64,000 nucleotides of DNA, from contig NZ_JAUSVX010000002.1 in NCBI RefSeq assembly GCF_030814995.1, positions 434,001-498,000 of the forward strand, given 5' to 3'. The position numbers were made by a program, and so were the translations under genes. This document shows, piece by piece, positions 1-9,696 of the stretch. A model generated the notes under the pieces. The model saw nothing but the letters and a program-made list of their open reading frames with translations. It made no database searches and was not told the DNA's origin. The first letter of the stretch is position 1. Every line of letters begins with the position of its first letter. The stretch is from Labrys wisconsinensis. Lineage in GTDB: Bacteria; Pseudomonadota; Alphaproteobacteria; Rhizobiales; Labraceae.

Positions 1-1232
1 AGCTTGCGTCCGCCGGCCTCGGCCAGGACGTCGACGGTGGTGCGCTCGAGCTCGGCGCTCTCCATCTGGCTGGCGATGGTCCGCTTCCAGATCAGCTCGT
101 AGAGCCGGGCCTGGTCGGCGTCGAGATGCCGCGTCACGTCCTTGGGCAGGCGGAACGGGTCGGTCGGCCGGATCGCCTCGTGCGCTTCCTGGGCGTTCTT
201 GGCCTTGACCGTGTATTTGCGCGGCGCCTTGGGCAGATAGCGCTCGCTGTAGGCGCTGCCGATCAGCCGTCGCACCGCGGCGATCGATTCCGGCGCCATG
301 TCGACGCCGTCGGTGCGCATATAGGTGATCAGGCCGACGGTCTCGCCGCCGCCGAGCCGCACGCCTTCGTAGAGCTTCTGGGCGACCTGCATGGTGCGGT
401 CCGGCGAGAAGCCGAGCTTGCGGCCGGCCTCCTGCTGCAGCGTCGAGGTGGTGAAGGGCGCGAAGGGGTGGCGCTTGGCGGGCTTGGCCTCGACCTCGGC
501 GACGGTGAAGCGGCCCCGCTCCAGGGCCTCGCGGAAGGCCTCTGCCTCGGCCTTCGTGCCGACGTCGAGGCGCTGGATCTTCTTGCCGTCGGCCCCGACC
601 AGCCGGGCCTCGAACTGCTCGCCGCGCGGAGTGGCGAGGGTGGCGACGAGCGACCAGTATTCGCGCGCCACGAAGCGCTCGATCTCCGCCTCGCGGTCGC
701 AGACGAAGCGTAGCGCCACCGACTGGACCCGCCCGGCCGAGCGGGCGCCGGGGAGCTTGCGCCACAGCACCGGCGAGAGGCGGAAGCCGACGAGATAGTC
801 CAGCGCCCGGCGGGCGAGATAGGCATCGACCAGCGCCTCGTCGATGGCGCGCGGCTGCTTCATCGCCGTCTGTACCGCGTCCTTGGTGATGGCGTTGAAG
901 GTGACGCGCTCGACCCGCACGTCCTTGAGCACGCGCTTGCTCTTGAGGATCTCCAGGACGTGCCAGGAGATCGCCTCGCCCTCGCGGTCGGGGTCGGTGG
1001 CCAGGATCAGCCGGTCCGTGTCCTTGACCAGCTTGGCGATGTCGCCGACGCGCTTGGTGGCCTTGCCGTCCACCTCCCACAGCATGGCGAAATCGGCATC
1101 GGGATCCACGGACCCGTCCTTGGCCGGCAGGTCGCGCACGTGGCCATAGGAAGCGACGACCCGATAGTCCGAGCCGAGATATTTGTTGATAGCCTCGACC
1201 TTGCCGGGAGACTCAACGATGACGACGGGCAT
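1..1232 (-). CDS. topA: DNA topoisomerase I, N-terminal part (cut by window edge)
   Basis: Type IA topoisomerase that relaxes negative supercoils through a covalent 5'-phosphotyrosine intermediate. The protein starts MPVVIVESPGK, the usual start of the family. The TOPRIM acidic motif DPDREGEA lies at about residues 80-87, and the catalytic tyrosine is in ITYMRTDG at about residue 304. About 410 residues are visible; the rest of the core and the C-terminal zinc/basic domains lie beyond base 1. It is the last gene of the minus-strand block pyrB-pyrC-plsY-dprA-topA, but a 237-bp gap with its own promoter-like sequence separates it from dprA. Identity is very secure; only completeness is unknown. 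Confidence 0.97.
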   Translation of the reverse strand, partial: MPVVIVESPGKVEAINKYLGSDYRVVASYGHVRDLPAKDGSVDPDADFAMLWEVDGKATKRVGDIAKLVKDTDRLILATDPDREGEAISWHVLEILKSKRVLKDVRVERVTFNAITKDAVQTAMKQPRAIDEALVDAYLARRALDYLVGFRLSPVLWRKLPGARSAGRVQSVALRFVCDREAEIERFVAREYWSLVATLATPRGEQFEARLVGADGKKIQRLDVGTKAEAEAFREALERGRFTVAEVEAKPAKRHPFAPFTTSTLQQEAGRKLGFSPDRTMQVAQKLYEGVRLGGGETVGLITYMRTDGVDMAPESIAAVRRLIGSAYSERYLPKAPRKYTVKAKNAQEAHEAIRPTDPFRLPKDVTRHLDADQARLYELIWKRTIASQMESAELERTTVDVLAEAGGRK

Positions 1233-1394
1233 GAATGACTTCAACAGGGTTGGAAGGGGCGGGCGCCGCTTCGGGAACGCCGGGTGCCGGGGCTGGTTCC
1301 GACCGACGGACCCGGCAGGACCGGGCGGCGAACGGTCGCCGGGGCCAGGTCAGCCGAGCCTCGGACGAACCCGGCCGGGCGGTGCTTGGAGCGG

Positions 1395-1423
1395 AACATG
1401 GTGAAAAGGGTGGGGTAAGTCAA
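1395..1423 (-). promoter_or_regulatory. Predicted sigma70 promoter for topA
   Basis: Read on the minus strand there is TTGACT (1418-1423), a 17-bp spacer and CATGTT (1395-1400), about 160 bp upstream of the topA start. The -35 box is nearly consensus and the spacing ideal; the -10 box is weaker. It is the only good promoter-like sequence I see in the 237-bp dprA-topA gap, which has no other gene. It suggests topA can be transcribed independently of dprA. Prediction by eye. Confidence 0.4.
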
Positions 1424-1469
1424 ATGCCACCCCGACGGCGGCGATCGGCATGGGCCTCCTTTCCGGCCG

Positions 1470-2627
1470 TCAGCGCAGGGAGATCCGGTTGCCGCCATGC
1501 CGCTCGATCCGCCCTTCGAGGTCGAGCTCGACCAGCGCGAGCTGGACCTCGCGCAGGGCGAGCCGCGAGGCGCGCGCCAGGTCGTCGATCGACACGGGCG
1601 AGGGCCCGAGCAGCGCCAGCAGCGTCTCGCGGCCGGAGGCGACGGCCGGCGCGGCCTCGAGCGGCAGGGCCGGCTCGTTCTCCCAGTCGGCGGCCTCCGC
1701 GTCCGCCTCGACGGCAGCGCCCGGATGGCCCGGCATCGGCGCCGGCGGCCCCGCGGCGACGAGCGGCCGGAGCGCCTCCAGCACGTCGGCAACGCCGGTG
1801 ATCAGGGTGGCGCCCTGGCGGATCAGCTGGTTGGTGCCCTCGGCGCGCGGATCGAGGGGCGAGCCCGGCACGGCGAAGACCTCGCGCCCCTGCTCGTTGG
1901 CGAGGCGCGCCGTGATGAGCGAGCCGGAGCGCAGCGCCGCCTCGACCACGACGACGCCGTAGGCCAGGCCCGAGACGATGCGGTTGCGGCGTGGGAAGTC
2001 GCGGGCGGTGGCCTCGTGGCCCAGCGGCCGCTCCGAGACGAGGCAGCCGGTCTCGGCGATGCGCGCCGCCAGCTCCCCGTGCTCGCGCGGATAGATGCGG
2101 TCGAGGCCGCCGGCCAGCGCGGCCACGGTGCCGCCGTCGAGGGCGGCGGCGTGAGCCGCGGCGTCGATGCCCCGGGCGAGGCCCGAGACCACGACGAAGC
2201 CCGCCTCGCCGAGGCCGTGCGCCAGGGTGGCGGCGAAGCGCCGGCCGAGGGCGGAGGCGTTGCGCGAGCCGACGACGGCGACCATAGGTCGCATGAGCGC
2301 GGCCGTGTCGCCGCGGACCGCCAGCAGGGGCGGCGCGCCGTCGACCGCCTGCAGGGCGGGCGGATAATCGGGCTCGCCGAGCGCGACGAAGCGGGCGCCG
2401 AGGCGGGCCATCGCCTCCATCTCGCGCAGAGCCTCCGTCTCCGAGGCGATGCGGGCCGGGCGGCCGGCGAGGCGCGGCAGGGCCTCCAGCGCGGCGCGGG
2501 CGCTGCCGAACCGTTGCATCAGGCCCTTGAAGGTCGGCGGCCCGATCGATTCGCTGCGGATCAGGCGCAGCCAGTCGAGGCGCTGCTGCTCGGTCAGCGC
2601 GGGGCGTGGCGCGCCGTCCTGCGTCAT
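1470..2627 (-). CDS. dprA: DNA processing protein DprA
   Basis: Single-stranded-DNA-binding RecA loader used in natural transformation and found widely in bacteria. The 385-residue protein has an N-terminal SAM-like region, then the Rossmann-type DprA core with [10 protein letters not shown] at about 117-125 and [14 protein letters not shown] at about 146-159. A C-terminal winged-helix segment (about 325-385) ends in an LxxLxLEGxI-type helix. I chose the ATG at 2627 because it overlaps the plsY stop in an ATGA and gives the normal family length; an in-frame ATG at 2696 would add 23 residues of shadow sequence. Identity is clear, but the window has no competence pilus genes, so a role in uptake is not shown. 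Confidence 0.95.
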   Translation of the reverse strand: MTQDGAPRPALTEQQRLDWLRLIRSESIGPPTFKGLMQRFGSARAALEALPRLAGRPARIASETEALREMEAMARLGARFVALGEPDYPPALQAVDGAPPLLAVRGDTAALMRPMVAVVGSRNASALGRRFAATLAHGLGEAGFVVVSGLARGIDAAAHAAALDGGTVAALAGGLDRIYPREHGELAARIAETGCLVSERPLGHEATARDFPRRNRIVSGLAYGVVVVEAALRSGSLITARLANEQGREVFAVPGSPLDPRAEGTNQLIRQGATLITGVADVLEALRPLVAAGPPAPMPGHPGAAVEADAEAADWENEPALPLEAAPAVASGRETLLALLGPSPVSIDDLARASRLALREVQLALVELDLEGRIERHGGNRISLR

Positions 2628-3241
2628 GCCTTGTGCCCGATGCGGCTCTCGCGGCCGGCGATGAGGCGACCGATATTGGCCCGGTGCATGATCCACAGGA
2701 TCAGGGTGAGCACGGCGAAGAGCGCGGCTTCGCGCTGGCGGTCGAGCAGCACGAGCACGATCGGGCTGACGAGGCTCGCCACCAGGGCCGAGAGCGAGGA
2801 GAATCGGGTGGTGACGGCGACGGCGACCCAGACCGCGGCGAACACCAGCGCCACGGGCCAGGCCGAGGCCGCCAGCAGGCCGAGATAGGTGGCCACGCCC
2901 TTGCCGCCACGGAAGCGCAGCCAGATTGGGAAGATATGGCCGATGAAGGCGGCGAAGCCGGCGACCAGCGCCGCCTCCGGCCCCCAGAAGGCGCGGGCGA
3001 GGAGCAAGGCGACCGCGCCCTTGGCGGCATCGAGCAGGAGCGTCGCCGCGGCGAGATCCTTGCGGCCGGTGCGCAGCACGTTGGTGGTGCCGATATTGCC
3101 CGAGCCGATCTGCCGGATGTCGCCGAGGCCGGCGAGCCGGGTGACGATCAGGCCGAAGGGGATCGAGCCGAGGAGATAGCCGAGCGCGGCGGCGAGCAGC
3201 AGCGCCAGGGGAGAGGCGAGGGAGGCGGGAGTGTCGGGCAT
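2624..3241 (-). CDS. plsY: Acyl-phosphate:glycerol-3-phosphate acyltransferase PlsY
   Basis: Inner-membrane enzyme that moves an acyl group from acyl-phosphate to glycerol-3-phosphate, the first step of phospholipid synthesis. The 205-residue protein is strongly hydrophobic with about five membrane segments and the family motifs: GSIPFG near the start, [12 protein letters not shown], and FRGGKGVAT. Length matches the family. The ATG at 3241 gives the usual hydrophobic N-terminus; longer in-frame starts add unrelated sequence. Its stop overlaps the dprA start (ATGA), so the two are translationally coupled. It lies 64 bp downstream of the pyrC-like gene. Confidence 0.96.
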   Translation of the reverse strand: MPDTPASLASPLALLLAAALGYLLGSIPFGLIVTRLAGLGDIRQIGSGNIGTTNVLRTGRKDLAAATLLLDAAKGAVALLLARAFWGPEAALVAGFAAFIGHIFPIWLRFRGGKGVATYLGLLAASAWPVALVFAAVWVAVAVTTRFSSLSALVASLVSPIVLVLLDRQREAALFAVLTLILWIMHRANIGRLIAGRESRIGHKA

Positions 3242-3305
3242 GACCGGTGAGACTCGATGCGCCTTGCGACGCGCGATCGAAGCATCCCCACCCGGCCGTC
3301 CGCGG

Positions 3306-4601
3306 TCAAGCGAGGGTGTGCACGACGCGCCCCGCCACCAGCGTCCTGGCCACCACGCCCTGCAGGCGTGCACCGTCGAAGGGCGTGTTCTTGCAGCGCG
3401 ACTTCAGCGTGGCGGGGTCGAGCACGAAGGGCTCGTCGGGATCGAACAGGATGAGGTCGGCCGGCGCGCCGGGCGCCAGGCGCCCCGTCGGCAGGCCGAG
3501 AATCCGCGCCGGCTGCGCGCAGAGGGCACGCATCAGCGCCGGCAGGGACAGCGAGCCGTCGTGGACGAGGCGCAGGCCCGCCGCCAGCATGGTCTCCAGG
3601 CCGATGGCGCCGTCGGCGCTCTCGGCAAAGGGCTGGCGCTTGGTTTCCACGTCCTGCGGGTTGTGATCGGAGACGATGGTGTCGACCAGGCCCTGCTTCA
3701 CCGCCTCGACCAGGGCGAGGCGGTCGTCCTCGTGGCGCAGCGGCGGCGACACCTTGCAGAAGGTGCGGAAGGCGCCGATGTCGTTCTCGTTGAGGGTGAG
3801 GTGGTTGATCGTGGTGGAGGCGGTGACCGGCAGGCCGTCCGCCTTGGCCCGGCGCAGGATCTCCAGCGAGGCGCGGCAGGTGACGGCGGCGGCGTGATAG
3901 CGCGCGCCGGTGAGGGCGACGAGGCGCATGTCGCGCTCCAGCATGATCGCCTCGGCGGCGGCGGGGATGCCGGGCAGGCCGAGGCGGCTGGCGAACTCGC
4001 CCTCGTTCATCACGCCGTCGGCGGAGAGGTCGGGGTCCTGGGTGTGGTGCACGATCAGGGCGTCGAAGTCGCGCGCATAGGTCAGCGCCCGGCGGAAGAC
4101 GCGGGCATTGGCGATGCTGCGGGGGCCGTCGGTGAAGGCGATGGCGCCGGCCTCGCGCAGGAGGCCGAACTCGGTCATCTCGCGGCCGGCGAGGCCCTTG
4201 GTAATGGCGGCCATGGCGTGGATGCGTACGCTTGCCGTGTCGCGCGCCCGGCGCAGCACGAAGTCGACCACGGCGGGGTCGTCGATCGGCGGCACGGTGT
4301 CGGGCACGCACACGACCGTGGTGACGCCGCCGGCGGCCGCTGCCTGCGAGGCGGTCGCCAGCGTCTCGCGGTGCTCGGCGCCAGGCTCGCCGGTCACGGC
4401 GCGCATGTCGATGAGGCCGGGCGCCAGCACGGCGCCGGCGCAGTCGACGATCTCGGCGCCCTCAGGGGCGCCGATGGCGCCGATGTCGGCGATCAGCCCG
4501 TCCCGGACGAGGACGGCGCCGCGGGTCTCGCGCCCCGCCTCCGGGTCGACCAGGCGGGCGTTGGCGAGGAGCAGGGGGCGCCCGCTCGGTTCGTGCGGCA
4601 T
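3306..4601 (-). CDS. pyrC: Dihydroorotase-family protein, probably non-catalytic partner of PyrB
   Basis: A 431-residue class I dihydroorotase fold, 8 bp downstream of pyrB. Active enzymes carry a metal-binding HxH after the first beta strand; here the equivalent segment reads [10 protein letters not shown] (about 65-74), so Arg67 and Val69 stand where the two histidines belong. The usual DHAPH segment is DHNPQ. Other fold landmarks ([24 protein letters not shown]) are kept. Known inactive paralogues (PyrC' of pseudomonads) bind and support aspartate transcarbamoylase. I infer the same role here, which requires a true dihydroorotase elsewhere in the genome. The ATG at 4601 fits the pyrB spacing; a much longer in-frame extension runs through pyrB and is spurious. 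Confidence 0.88.
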   Translation of the reverse strand: MPHEPSGRPLLLANARLVDPEAGRETRGAVLVRDGLIADIGAIGAPEGAEIVDCAGAVLAPGLIDMRAVTGEPGAEHRETLATASQAAAAGGVTTVVCVPDTVPPIDDPAVVDFVLRRARDTASVRIHAMAAITKGLAGREMTEFGLLREAGAIAFTDGPRSIANARVFRRALTYARDFDALIVHHTQDPDLSADGVMNEGEFASRLGLPGIPAAAEAIMLERDMRLVALTGARYHAAAVTCRASLEILRRAKADGLPVTASTTINHLTLNENDIGAFRTFCKVSPPLRHEDDRLALVEAVKQGLVDTIVSDHNPQDVETKRQPFAESADGAIGLETMLAAGLRLVHDGSLSLPALMRALCAQPARILGLPTGRLAPGAPADLILFDPDEPFVLDPATLKSRCKNTPFDGARLQGVVARTLVAGRVVHTLA

Positions 4602-4609
4602 GGCGCTCC

Positions 4610-5554
4610 TCACGTGTTCGGCAGGTTGCGGGCCAGCGCTTCCAGCACCGCCATGCGCACCGCCACGCCGGTCTCGACCTGCTCGCGGATCAGGGACTGA
4701 GCGCCGTCCGCCACCGCCGTGTCGATCTCGACGCCGCGGTTCATCGGCCCGGGATGCATCACCAGGGCGTCGGGCCGGGCCTCGGCGAGCTTGTCGGCGT
4801 CCAGGCCGAAATAGTGGAAATATTCCCGGGTGGACGGGATGAAGGCGCCGGTCATGCGCTCGCGCTGCAGGCGCAGCATCATGACGATGTCGGCGTCCTT
4901 CAGGCCCTGGCGCATGTCGCGGCAGACCTCGACGCCGAAGCGCTCGATGCCGGCCGGCAGCAGGGTGGAGGGCGCGACGAGGCGCACGCGCGCGCCGAGC
5001 GCGCTGAGAAGAATGATGTTCGAGCGCGCCACTCGCGAATGCAGGATGTCGCCGCAGATGGCGACGACGAGGCCGGCGATCCGCCCCTTGTTGCGGCGGA
5101 TGGTCAGGGCGTCGAGCAGGGCCTGGGTGGGGTGCTCGTGCGCGCCGTCGCCGGCATTGACCACGGCGCAGTCGACCTTGCGCGCCAGCAGGTGCACCGC
5201 GCCGGCCTGGCTGTGGCGCACCACGATCACGTCCGGACGCATGGCGTTGAGGGTGATCGCCGTGTCGATCAGCGTCTCGCCCTTCTTCACCGACGAGGAG
5301 GCGACCGACATGTTCATCACGTCGGCCCCGAGGCGCTTGCCCGCCAGCTCGAACGAGGACTGCGTGCGCGTCGAGGGCTCGAAGAACAAGTTGATCTGGG
5401 TGCGCCCGCGCAGGGCCGAGGATTTTTTCTCGACCTGGCGGTTGAAGGCGATATGGGCGTCGGCCTCGTCGAGCAGGGCGACGATGTCGCTCTCCACGAG
5501 GCCTTCGATGCCCAGGAGGTGGCGGTGCGGATAGGTCGGGCGCTGCGATGTCAT
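4610..5554 (-). CDS. pyrB: Aspartate carbamoyltransferase catalytic subunit
   Basis: Condenses carbamoyl phosphate and aspartate to carbamoyl aspartate in de novo pyrimidine synthesis. The 314-residue protein has the carbamoyl-phosphate loop [13 protein letters not shown] (about 58-69), the HPTQALLD motif and the aspartate-domain LRLQRERM motif. The start [15 protein letters not shown] follows the family; an upstream in-frame ATG at 5749 would add about 65 residues of low-complexity sequence. No pyrI regulatory subunit is nearby, which fits a PyrB plus PyrC-like assembly. It is the first gene of the minus-strand block ending in topA. Confidence 0.97.
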   Translation of the reverse strand: MTSQRPTYPHRHLLGIEGLVESDIVALLDEADAHIAFNRQVEKKSSALRGRTQINLFFEPSTRTQSSFELAGKRLGADVMNMSVASSSVKKGETLIDTAITLNAMRPDVIVVRHSQAGAVHLLARKVDCAVVNAGDGAHEHPTQALLDALTIRRNKGRIAGLVVAICGDILHSRVARSNIILLSALGARVRLVAPSTLLPAGIERFGVEVCRDMRQGLKDADIVMMLRLQRERMTGAFIPSTREYFHYFGLDADKLAEARPDALVMHPGPMNRGVEIDTAVADGAQSLIREQVETGVAVRMAVLEALARNLPNT

Positions 5555-5773
5555 CGAAAGCCAGCTTCTTAGGTCGGCGGGGGAGGGCCGGCAAGGCCCG
5601 TTCGCGGGGCGAGCCGCTTTTCCACCGCTTCCGCCACGACGCAGCCTTTGGCGCGGCGCGCCGATTTGCGCTATTGTCGCTGCCGGCACGTGGGCGGCGA
5701 CCCGTGCCTGAGGCCGGAATCGGTGCTGGGCATCGCCAGCACGGGACATCGTACCAACTTCCGGAGTTCAACG

Positions 5774-6151
5774 ATGAAACAGATCCACAAGGCCTCGCTC
5801 GCCCTCGTGCTGGGCGCGATGGCGGTCGTCCTCGTCGTGCCCGAGGCGCAGGCGCGCATGCTGCGCCCGCCGCACGGCCAGCACCAGGCGGCCTGGCACG
5901 GCCATCATCACGGCCGGCATTTCCCCGCCGGCGGCTGGGGCTGGCCGGACGATGCCGACGGGGTGGCGGTCGTCGACGGCACCGCCTATGGCGGCTATCC
6001 CGACCCGGCGCAGACGCTCGCCCTCGACCGCGAGCCGAGCTTCGGCGGCTGGGTCTATCGGGCCGGGCGCGCGGCGGACGGCAGCGTCTATGCCAATTCC
6101 TACCGCTCCTACCAGCCCTATGCGCCGCCGGTGATCATCCGCGTCCGTTGA
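5774..6151 (+). CDS. Small secreted protein of unknown function
   Basis: A 125-residue protein with a clear signal peptide (MKQIHKAS, a hydrophobic stretch, then VPEAQAR, likely cleaved after about residue 27). The mature part is rich in His, Gly, Tyr and Trp: a histidine cluster (HGQHQAAWHGHHHGRH) at about 36-51 is followed by YGGYPDP and SYRSYQPYAPP. The histidines could bind metal, but I recognise no domain and assign no function. It stands alone between pyrB and ruvX, both on the other strand. The 219 bp upstream hold no other gene. Codon use fits the neighbourhood, so it is probably real. Confidence 0.7.
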   Translation: MKQIHKASLALVLGAMAVVLVVPEAQARMLRPPHGQHQAAWHGHHHGRHFPAGGWGWPDDADGVAVVDGTAYGGYPDPAQTLALDREPSFGGWVYRAGRAADGSVYANSYRSYQPYAPPVIIRVR

Positions 6152-6165
6152 GCGGGCCGGCGCGC

Positions 6166-6627
6166 TCAGCCGTAGCCGAGCCGGTCGAGCGCGCCCTGCA
6201 GGATGAAGGCGGCGGCCATCTTGTCGACGACCTCGGCCCTTCGCCGGCGCGAGGCGTCGGCCTCGATCAGGGTGCGGGTCACGGCCGCCGTCGACATCCG
6301 CTCGTCCCAGAGCGCGATCGGGATGTCGGTGAGCTTCCCGAGGTTGCGTGCGAAGCTCTCGCTCGCCTGGGCGCGCGGGCCCTTGCTGCCGTCGAGGTTG
6401 AGAGGGTGGCCGAGCACGAAGCCGCCGATGCCGTGCTGGCGGGCGACGGCGCGCAACGCCTCGGCGTCGGCGCCGAACTTGGTGCGCCGGATCGTCTCCA
6501 GCGGGCTGGCGATGGTCAGCGACACGTCGGAGAGGGCGAGGCCGATGGTCTTGGTGCCGAGGTCGATGCCCATCAGCCGCTCGCCGTCGGTCAGCTGCCC
6601 GGCGAGGTCGAAGAGGTCGAGGATCAC
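6166..6627 (-). CDS. ruvX: Putative pre-16S rRNA nuclease / Holliday junction resolvase YqgF
   Basis: A 153-residue RNase H-like protein of the YqgF/RuvX family, implicated in 5' maturation of 16S rRNA. Family motifs are [16 protein letters not shown] (catalytic Asp about residue 21), [11 protein letters not shown] and [11 protein letters not shown]. It ends with the typical [15 protein letters not shown] helix, which retains the Asp preceding it. The start is GTG at 6627, giving the standard length. It is divergent from the metallo-hydrolase gene at 6705. Confidence 0.93.
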   Translation of the reverse strand: MILDLFDLAGQLTDGERLMGIDLGTKTIGLALSDVSLTIASPLETIRRTKFGADAEALRAVARQHGIGGFVLGHPLNLDGSKGPRAQASESFARNLGKLTDIPIALWDERMSTAAVTRTLIEADASRRRRAEVVDKMAAAFILQGALDRLGYG

Positions 6628-6648
6628 GGCAATGTTCTCTCAAACGGC

Positions 6649-6676
6649 TTGAGGTGCTTGCAGGCGACGCTACAAC
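6649..6676 (+). promoter_or_regulatory. Predicted sigma70 promoter for the metallo-hydrolase gene
   Basis: TTGAGG (6649-6654), a 16-bp spacer and TACAAC (6671-6676) lie 28 bp upstream of the ATG at 6705, inside the short divergent gap with ruvX. Both boxes are plausible for an alphaproteobacterial housekeeping promoter. Prediction by eye. Confidence 0.35.
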
Positions 6677-6704
6677 AGGCCCCTCTCATCAGGGAATTTC
6701 GATC

Positions 6705-7403
6705 ATGCGCATCACCTGGCTCGGGCACTCGGCCTTTCGCGTGGAGTTCGACGGCCACGCCCTTCTCATCGATCCCTTCCTGACCGGCAACCCCGGCTTC
6801 AACGGCGACCACGCTGCGGTCACGGCCGGCATCAGCCATATCCTCATCACCCACGGCCATGGCGACCATGTCGGCGACACCATCGCCATCGCCAAGGAGA
6901 CCGGCGCCACGGTCGTCACCAATTACGAGCTGTGCATGTGGCTGGCGAGCCAGGGCGTCGCCAAGGTCGACCCGATGAACACCGGCGGCACAACCGACCA
7001 GGGCGGGTTCACCGTGACGCTGGTCCGGGCCGACCATTCCGCCGGCATGGGCGAAGCCGGCGTCGCCGTGCCGCTGGGCTTTCCCAACGGCCTGATCGTC
7101 AAGGCCAAGGGCCAGCCGACGCTCTATCATTTCGGCGACACCGACATCTTCTCCGACATGGGGCTGATCGCCGAGCTGCACCAGCCCAGGATCGGCCTGG
7201 TGCCGATCGGCGACCGCTTCACCATGGGCGCGGAGGTGGCGGCGCTGGCGGTGAAGCGCTATTTCGACTTCGACGCGGTCCTGCCCTGCCACTACGCCTC
7301 CTTCCCGCCGCTGGCGGCGAACGCCGACGCCTTCGTGACGGCGATGCAGGGCCACAAGACCAGGGTCCATACCCCGAAGAGCGGGGAAGCGGTCGAGCTG
7401 TGA
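6705..7403 (+). CDS. UPF0173 metal-dependent hydrolase (metallo-beta-lactamase fold)
   Basis: A 232-residue protein of the UPF0173/YtkL family, a compact metallo-beta-lactamase fold. It starts [14 protein letters not shown] and carries the metal motif [10 protein letters not shown] (about 49-58), with further ligands in the [10 protein letters not shown] and PCHYASFPP segments. Family members are common next to gatCA in alphaproteobacteria, but their substrate is not established, so I assign only a hydrolase fold. The ATG at 6705 is chosen over an upstream in-frame start at 6654, which overlaps the predicted promoter. Confidence 0.92.
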   Translation: MRITWLGHSAFRVEFDGHALLIDPFLTGNPGFNGDHAAVTAGISHILITHGHGDHVGDTIAIAKETGATVVTNYELCMWLASQGVAKVDPMNTGGTTDQGGFTVTLVRADHSAGMGEAGVAVPLGFPNGLIVKAKGQPTLYHFGDTDIFSDMGLIAELHQPRIGLVPIGDRFTMGAEVAALAVKRYFDFDAVLPCHYASFPPLAANADAFVTAMQGHKTRVHTPKSGEAVEL

Positions 7404-7497
7404 TCCGGGGACGGGGGCGGCCCGCGCTGGTTGCGTTGCGAAAGACCCGCGTGATAGACCGCGCCCGATCCGATCGCGCGCCAATCCAGGGGTTTCC

Positions 7498-7785
7498 ATG
7501 TCTGTCGACGCCAAGACGGTGAGGCGAATCGCGCATCTCGCGCGCATCGCCGTCGCCGAGGAGGACGTGCCGCACCTCCAGGGCGAGCTCAACGCCATCC
7601 TCGACTTCGTCGCCCAGCTCGACGAGGTCGACGTGTCCGGCGTCGAGCCGATGACCTCGGTGACGCCGATGGCGATGAAGAAGCGCCGGGACGTGGTCAC
7701 CGACGGCGAGATCGCCGAAAAGATCGTCGCGAACGCGCCGGCGAGCGAGGACGACTATTTCCTCGTTCCCAAGGTGGTGGAATAG
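7498..7785 (+). CDS. gatC: Asp/Glu-tRNA amidotransferase subunit C
   Basis: A 95-residue chaperone-like subunit of the GatCAB complex, which converts Glu-tRNA(Gln) or Asp-tRNA(Asn) to the amidated form. It shows the canonical order [34 protein letters not shown] and a C-terminal [11 protein letters not shown] tail. It is 49 bp upstream of gatA and presumably cotranscribed with it; gatB is 13 kb away. A possible promoter, TTGCGT-17-ATAGAC, lies at 7431-7459. Confidence 0.96.
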   Translation: MSVDAKTVRRIAHLARIAVAEEDVPHLQGELNAILDFVAQLDEVDVSGVEPMTSVTPMAMKKRRDVVTDGEIAEKIVANAPASEDDYFLVPKVVE

Positions 7786-7834
7786 CCACGCCCTTGCCCG
7801 CCGACCGTTCCAACGCCCATCCCGGATTGCCATC

Positions 7835-9361
7835 GTGACCGATATCACCGACCTTTCCCTTGCCGAGATCCGCGACGGGCTGAAGGCCCGCCGCTTCTCG
7901 TCGGTCGAAGCGACGCGCGCCTATCTCACGGCGATGGAGCGCGCCCGCGGCCTCAACGCCTATGTCCTGGAGACGCCGGACAAGGCGCTCGCCATGGCGG
8001 CGGCGGCGGATGCGCGCCTGGCCGGGCCGGAGGCCGGGCCGCTCGAAGGCGTGCCGCTCGGCATCAAGGACCTGTTCGCCACCGAGGGCGTGCGCACCAC
8101 CGCCGGCTCGCGGATCCTGGGCGACTTCAAGCCGCCTTACGAATCCACCGTCACCAGCCAGCTCTGGCGCGACGGGGCCGTCATGCTCGGCAAGATCAAC
8201 AATGACGAGTTCGCCATGGGCTCGTCCAACGAGACCTCGGCCTTCGGGCCCGTGGTCTCGCCCTGGCTGCCGCCGAACTGGGACGGGCCGCAGGCGCGCC
8301 AGAAGCTCGCCAATGGCGAGACCAGGGGCTTCCTCGTGCCGGGTGGCTCCTCCGGCGGCTCGGCCGCCGCGGTCGCGGCGGGCCTGTGCGCCGGCGCCAC
8401 CGGCACCGACACCGGCGGCTCGATCCGCCAGCCCGCGGCCTTCACCGGCATTACCGGCATCAAGCCGACCTATGGCCGCTGCTCGCGCTGGGGCATCGTC
8501 GCCTTCGCCTCTTCGCTCGACCAGGCTGGCCCCTTCGCCCGCACGGTGAAGGATTGCGCCGTCCTGCTGAAATCCATGGCCGGGCACGACCCGAAGGACA
8601 CGACCTCGGTCGACCGGCCGGTGCCGGACTACGAGGCGGCCGTCGGCCGGCCGGTGAAGGGCATGGTGATCGGCATTCCGCGCGAATATCGCATCGACGG
8701 CATGCCGGCCGAGATCGAGGCCTTGTGGCAGCAGGGGATCGACTGGCTCAAGGCCGCCGGCGCGACGATCAAGGACATCTCGCTGCCGCATACCAAATAT
8801 GCCCTGCCGGCCTATTACATCGTCGCCCCGGCGGAGGCCTCCTCCAACCTCGCGCGCTATGACGGCGTGCGCTACGGCATCCGGGAACCCGGCCGGGACA
8901 TCGTCGAGATGTACGAGAACACCCGCGCCGCCGGCTTCGGCGCCGAGGTGAAGCGCCGCGTCATGATCGGCACCTATGTGCTGTCGGCCGGCTATTACGA
9001 TGCCTACTATGTCCGCGCCCAGAAGATCCGCACGCTGATCAAGCGCGATTTCGAAGAGGCCTATGCCGCCGGCGTCGACGCCATCCTGACGCCGGCGACG
9101 CCGTCCGCCGCCTTCGGCATCGGCGAGAAGGCCGGCGACGATCCGGTCGAGATGTATCTCAACGACGTCTTCACCGTGACGGTGAACATGGCCGGCCTGC
9201 CCGGCATCGCCGTGCCCGCCGGCCTGTCCGCCGAAGGCCTGCCGCTCGGGCTGCAGCTGATCGGCCGGGCCTTCGACGAGGAGACGCTGTTCACGCTCGG
9301 CGCCGTCATCGAGGATGCGGCGGGTCCGCGGCCGCGGCCGCAGGCCTGGTGGGCAGAATAG
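7835..9361 (+). CDS. gatA: Asp/Glu-tRNA amidotransferase subunit A (amidase)
   Basis: Glutaminase subunit of GatCAB, releasing ammonia from glutamine for tRNA amidation. The 508-residue amidase-signature protein has the catalytic lysine in GIKDLF (about K78), the glycine-serine loop [14 protein letters not shown] (serines about 172/173) and the nucleophile in [11 protein letters not shown] (about S196). Start is GTG at 7835, matching [16 protein letters not shown] of the family. An insertion of about 20 residues just before the GSSGGS loop ([20 protein letters not shown]) makes it slightly longer than many GatA proteins; it is in frame and does not break any motif. Confidence 0.97.
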   Translation: MTDITDLSLAEIRDGLKARRFSSVEATRAYLTAMERARGLNAYVLETPDKALAMAAAADARLAGPEAGPLEGVPLGIKDLFATEGVRTTAGSRILGDFKPPYESTVTSQLWRDGAVMLGKINNDEFAMGSSNETSAFGPVVSPWLPPNWDGPQARQKLANGETRGFLVPGGSSGGSAAAVAAGLCAGATGTDTGGSIRQPAAFTGITGIKPTYGRCSRWGIVAFASSLDQAGPFARTVKDCAVLLKSMAGHDPKDTTSVDRPVPDYEAAVGRPVKGMVIGIPREYRIDGMPAEIEALWQQGIDWLKAAGATIKDISLPHTKYALPAYYIVAPAEASSNLARYDGVRYGIREPGRDIVEMYENTRAAGFGAEVKRRVMIGTYVLSAGYYDAYYVRAQKIRTLIKRDFEEAYAAGVDAILTPATPSAAFGIGEKAGDDPVEMYLNDVFTVTVNMAGLPGIAVPAGLSAEGLPLGLQLIGRAFDEETLFTLGAVIEDAAGPRPRPQAWWAE

Positions 9362-9369
9362 GAGCCGGC

Positions 9370-9663
9370 ATGAGCAGAGACAGCCTGCGGCGGGAGGGGC
9401 TCGAGGACCTGCGCCGCGAGATCGACCGGATCGACAGCGGCCTGATCGCCCTGCTGGCCGAGCGCATGGGCGTCGTCGAGCGCGTCATCGCCGTGAAGAC
9501 CCGCGACAACCTGCCGGCGATCATCCCCGAGCGCATCGAGGACGTGGTGGCGCATGTGCGCACCGAGGCGGCCGCGCAGGGGCTCGAGCCCGAGCTCGCC
9601 GAGACCGTGTGGCGCAACCTGATCGACTGGGTCTGCCGCTACGAGGCCCGGCACCTCGGCTGA
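9370..9663 (+). CDS. Chorismate mutase, AroQ type
   Basis: A 97-residue all-helical protein resembling monofunctional AroQ chorismate mutases, which convert chorismate to prephenate for Phe and Tyr. It shows the pattern LRREIDRIDSGLIALLAERM, followed by VIAVKTRD and ERIEDVVAHVRTEAAAQGLEPELAETVWRNLIDW. The active-site Arg and Lys positions of the family are filled. It begins 8 bp after the gatA stop and is probably cotranscribed. The fold is clear; a related isochorismate pyruvate lyase role cannot be excluded from sequence alone. Confidence 0.87.
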   Translation: MSRDSLRREGLEDLRREIDRIDSGLIALLAERMGVVERVIAVKTRDNLPAIIPERIEDVVAHVRTEAAAQGLEPELAETVWRNLIDWVCRYEARHLG

Positions 9664-9696
9664 GCTCCGGCGGTCGCTCCTTGCCGCCAGGCGCCG

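Noticed and set aside
1497-2888. Open frame of 463 codons antisense to dprA and plsY
   Set aside because: Low-complexity Arg/Gly/Ala translation opposite two secure genes.
5880-5935. Histidine-rich run as evidence for a nickel or copper chaperone
   Set aside because: The run is real, but without a known domain or metal-related neighbours a specific metal role is not supported.
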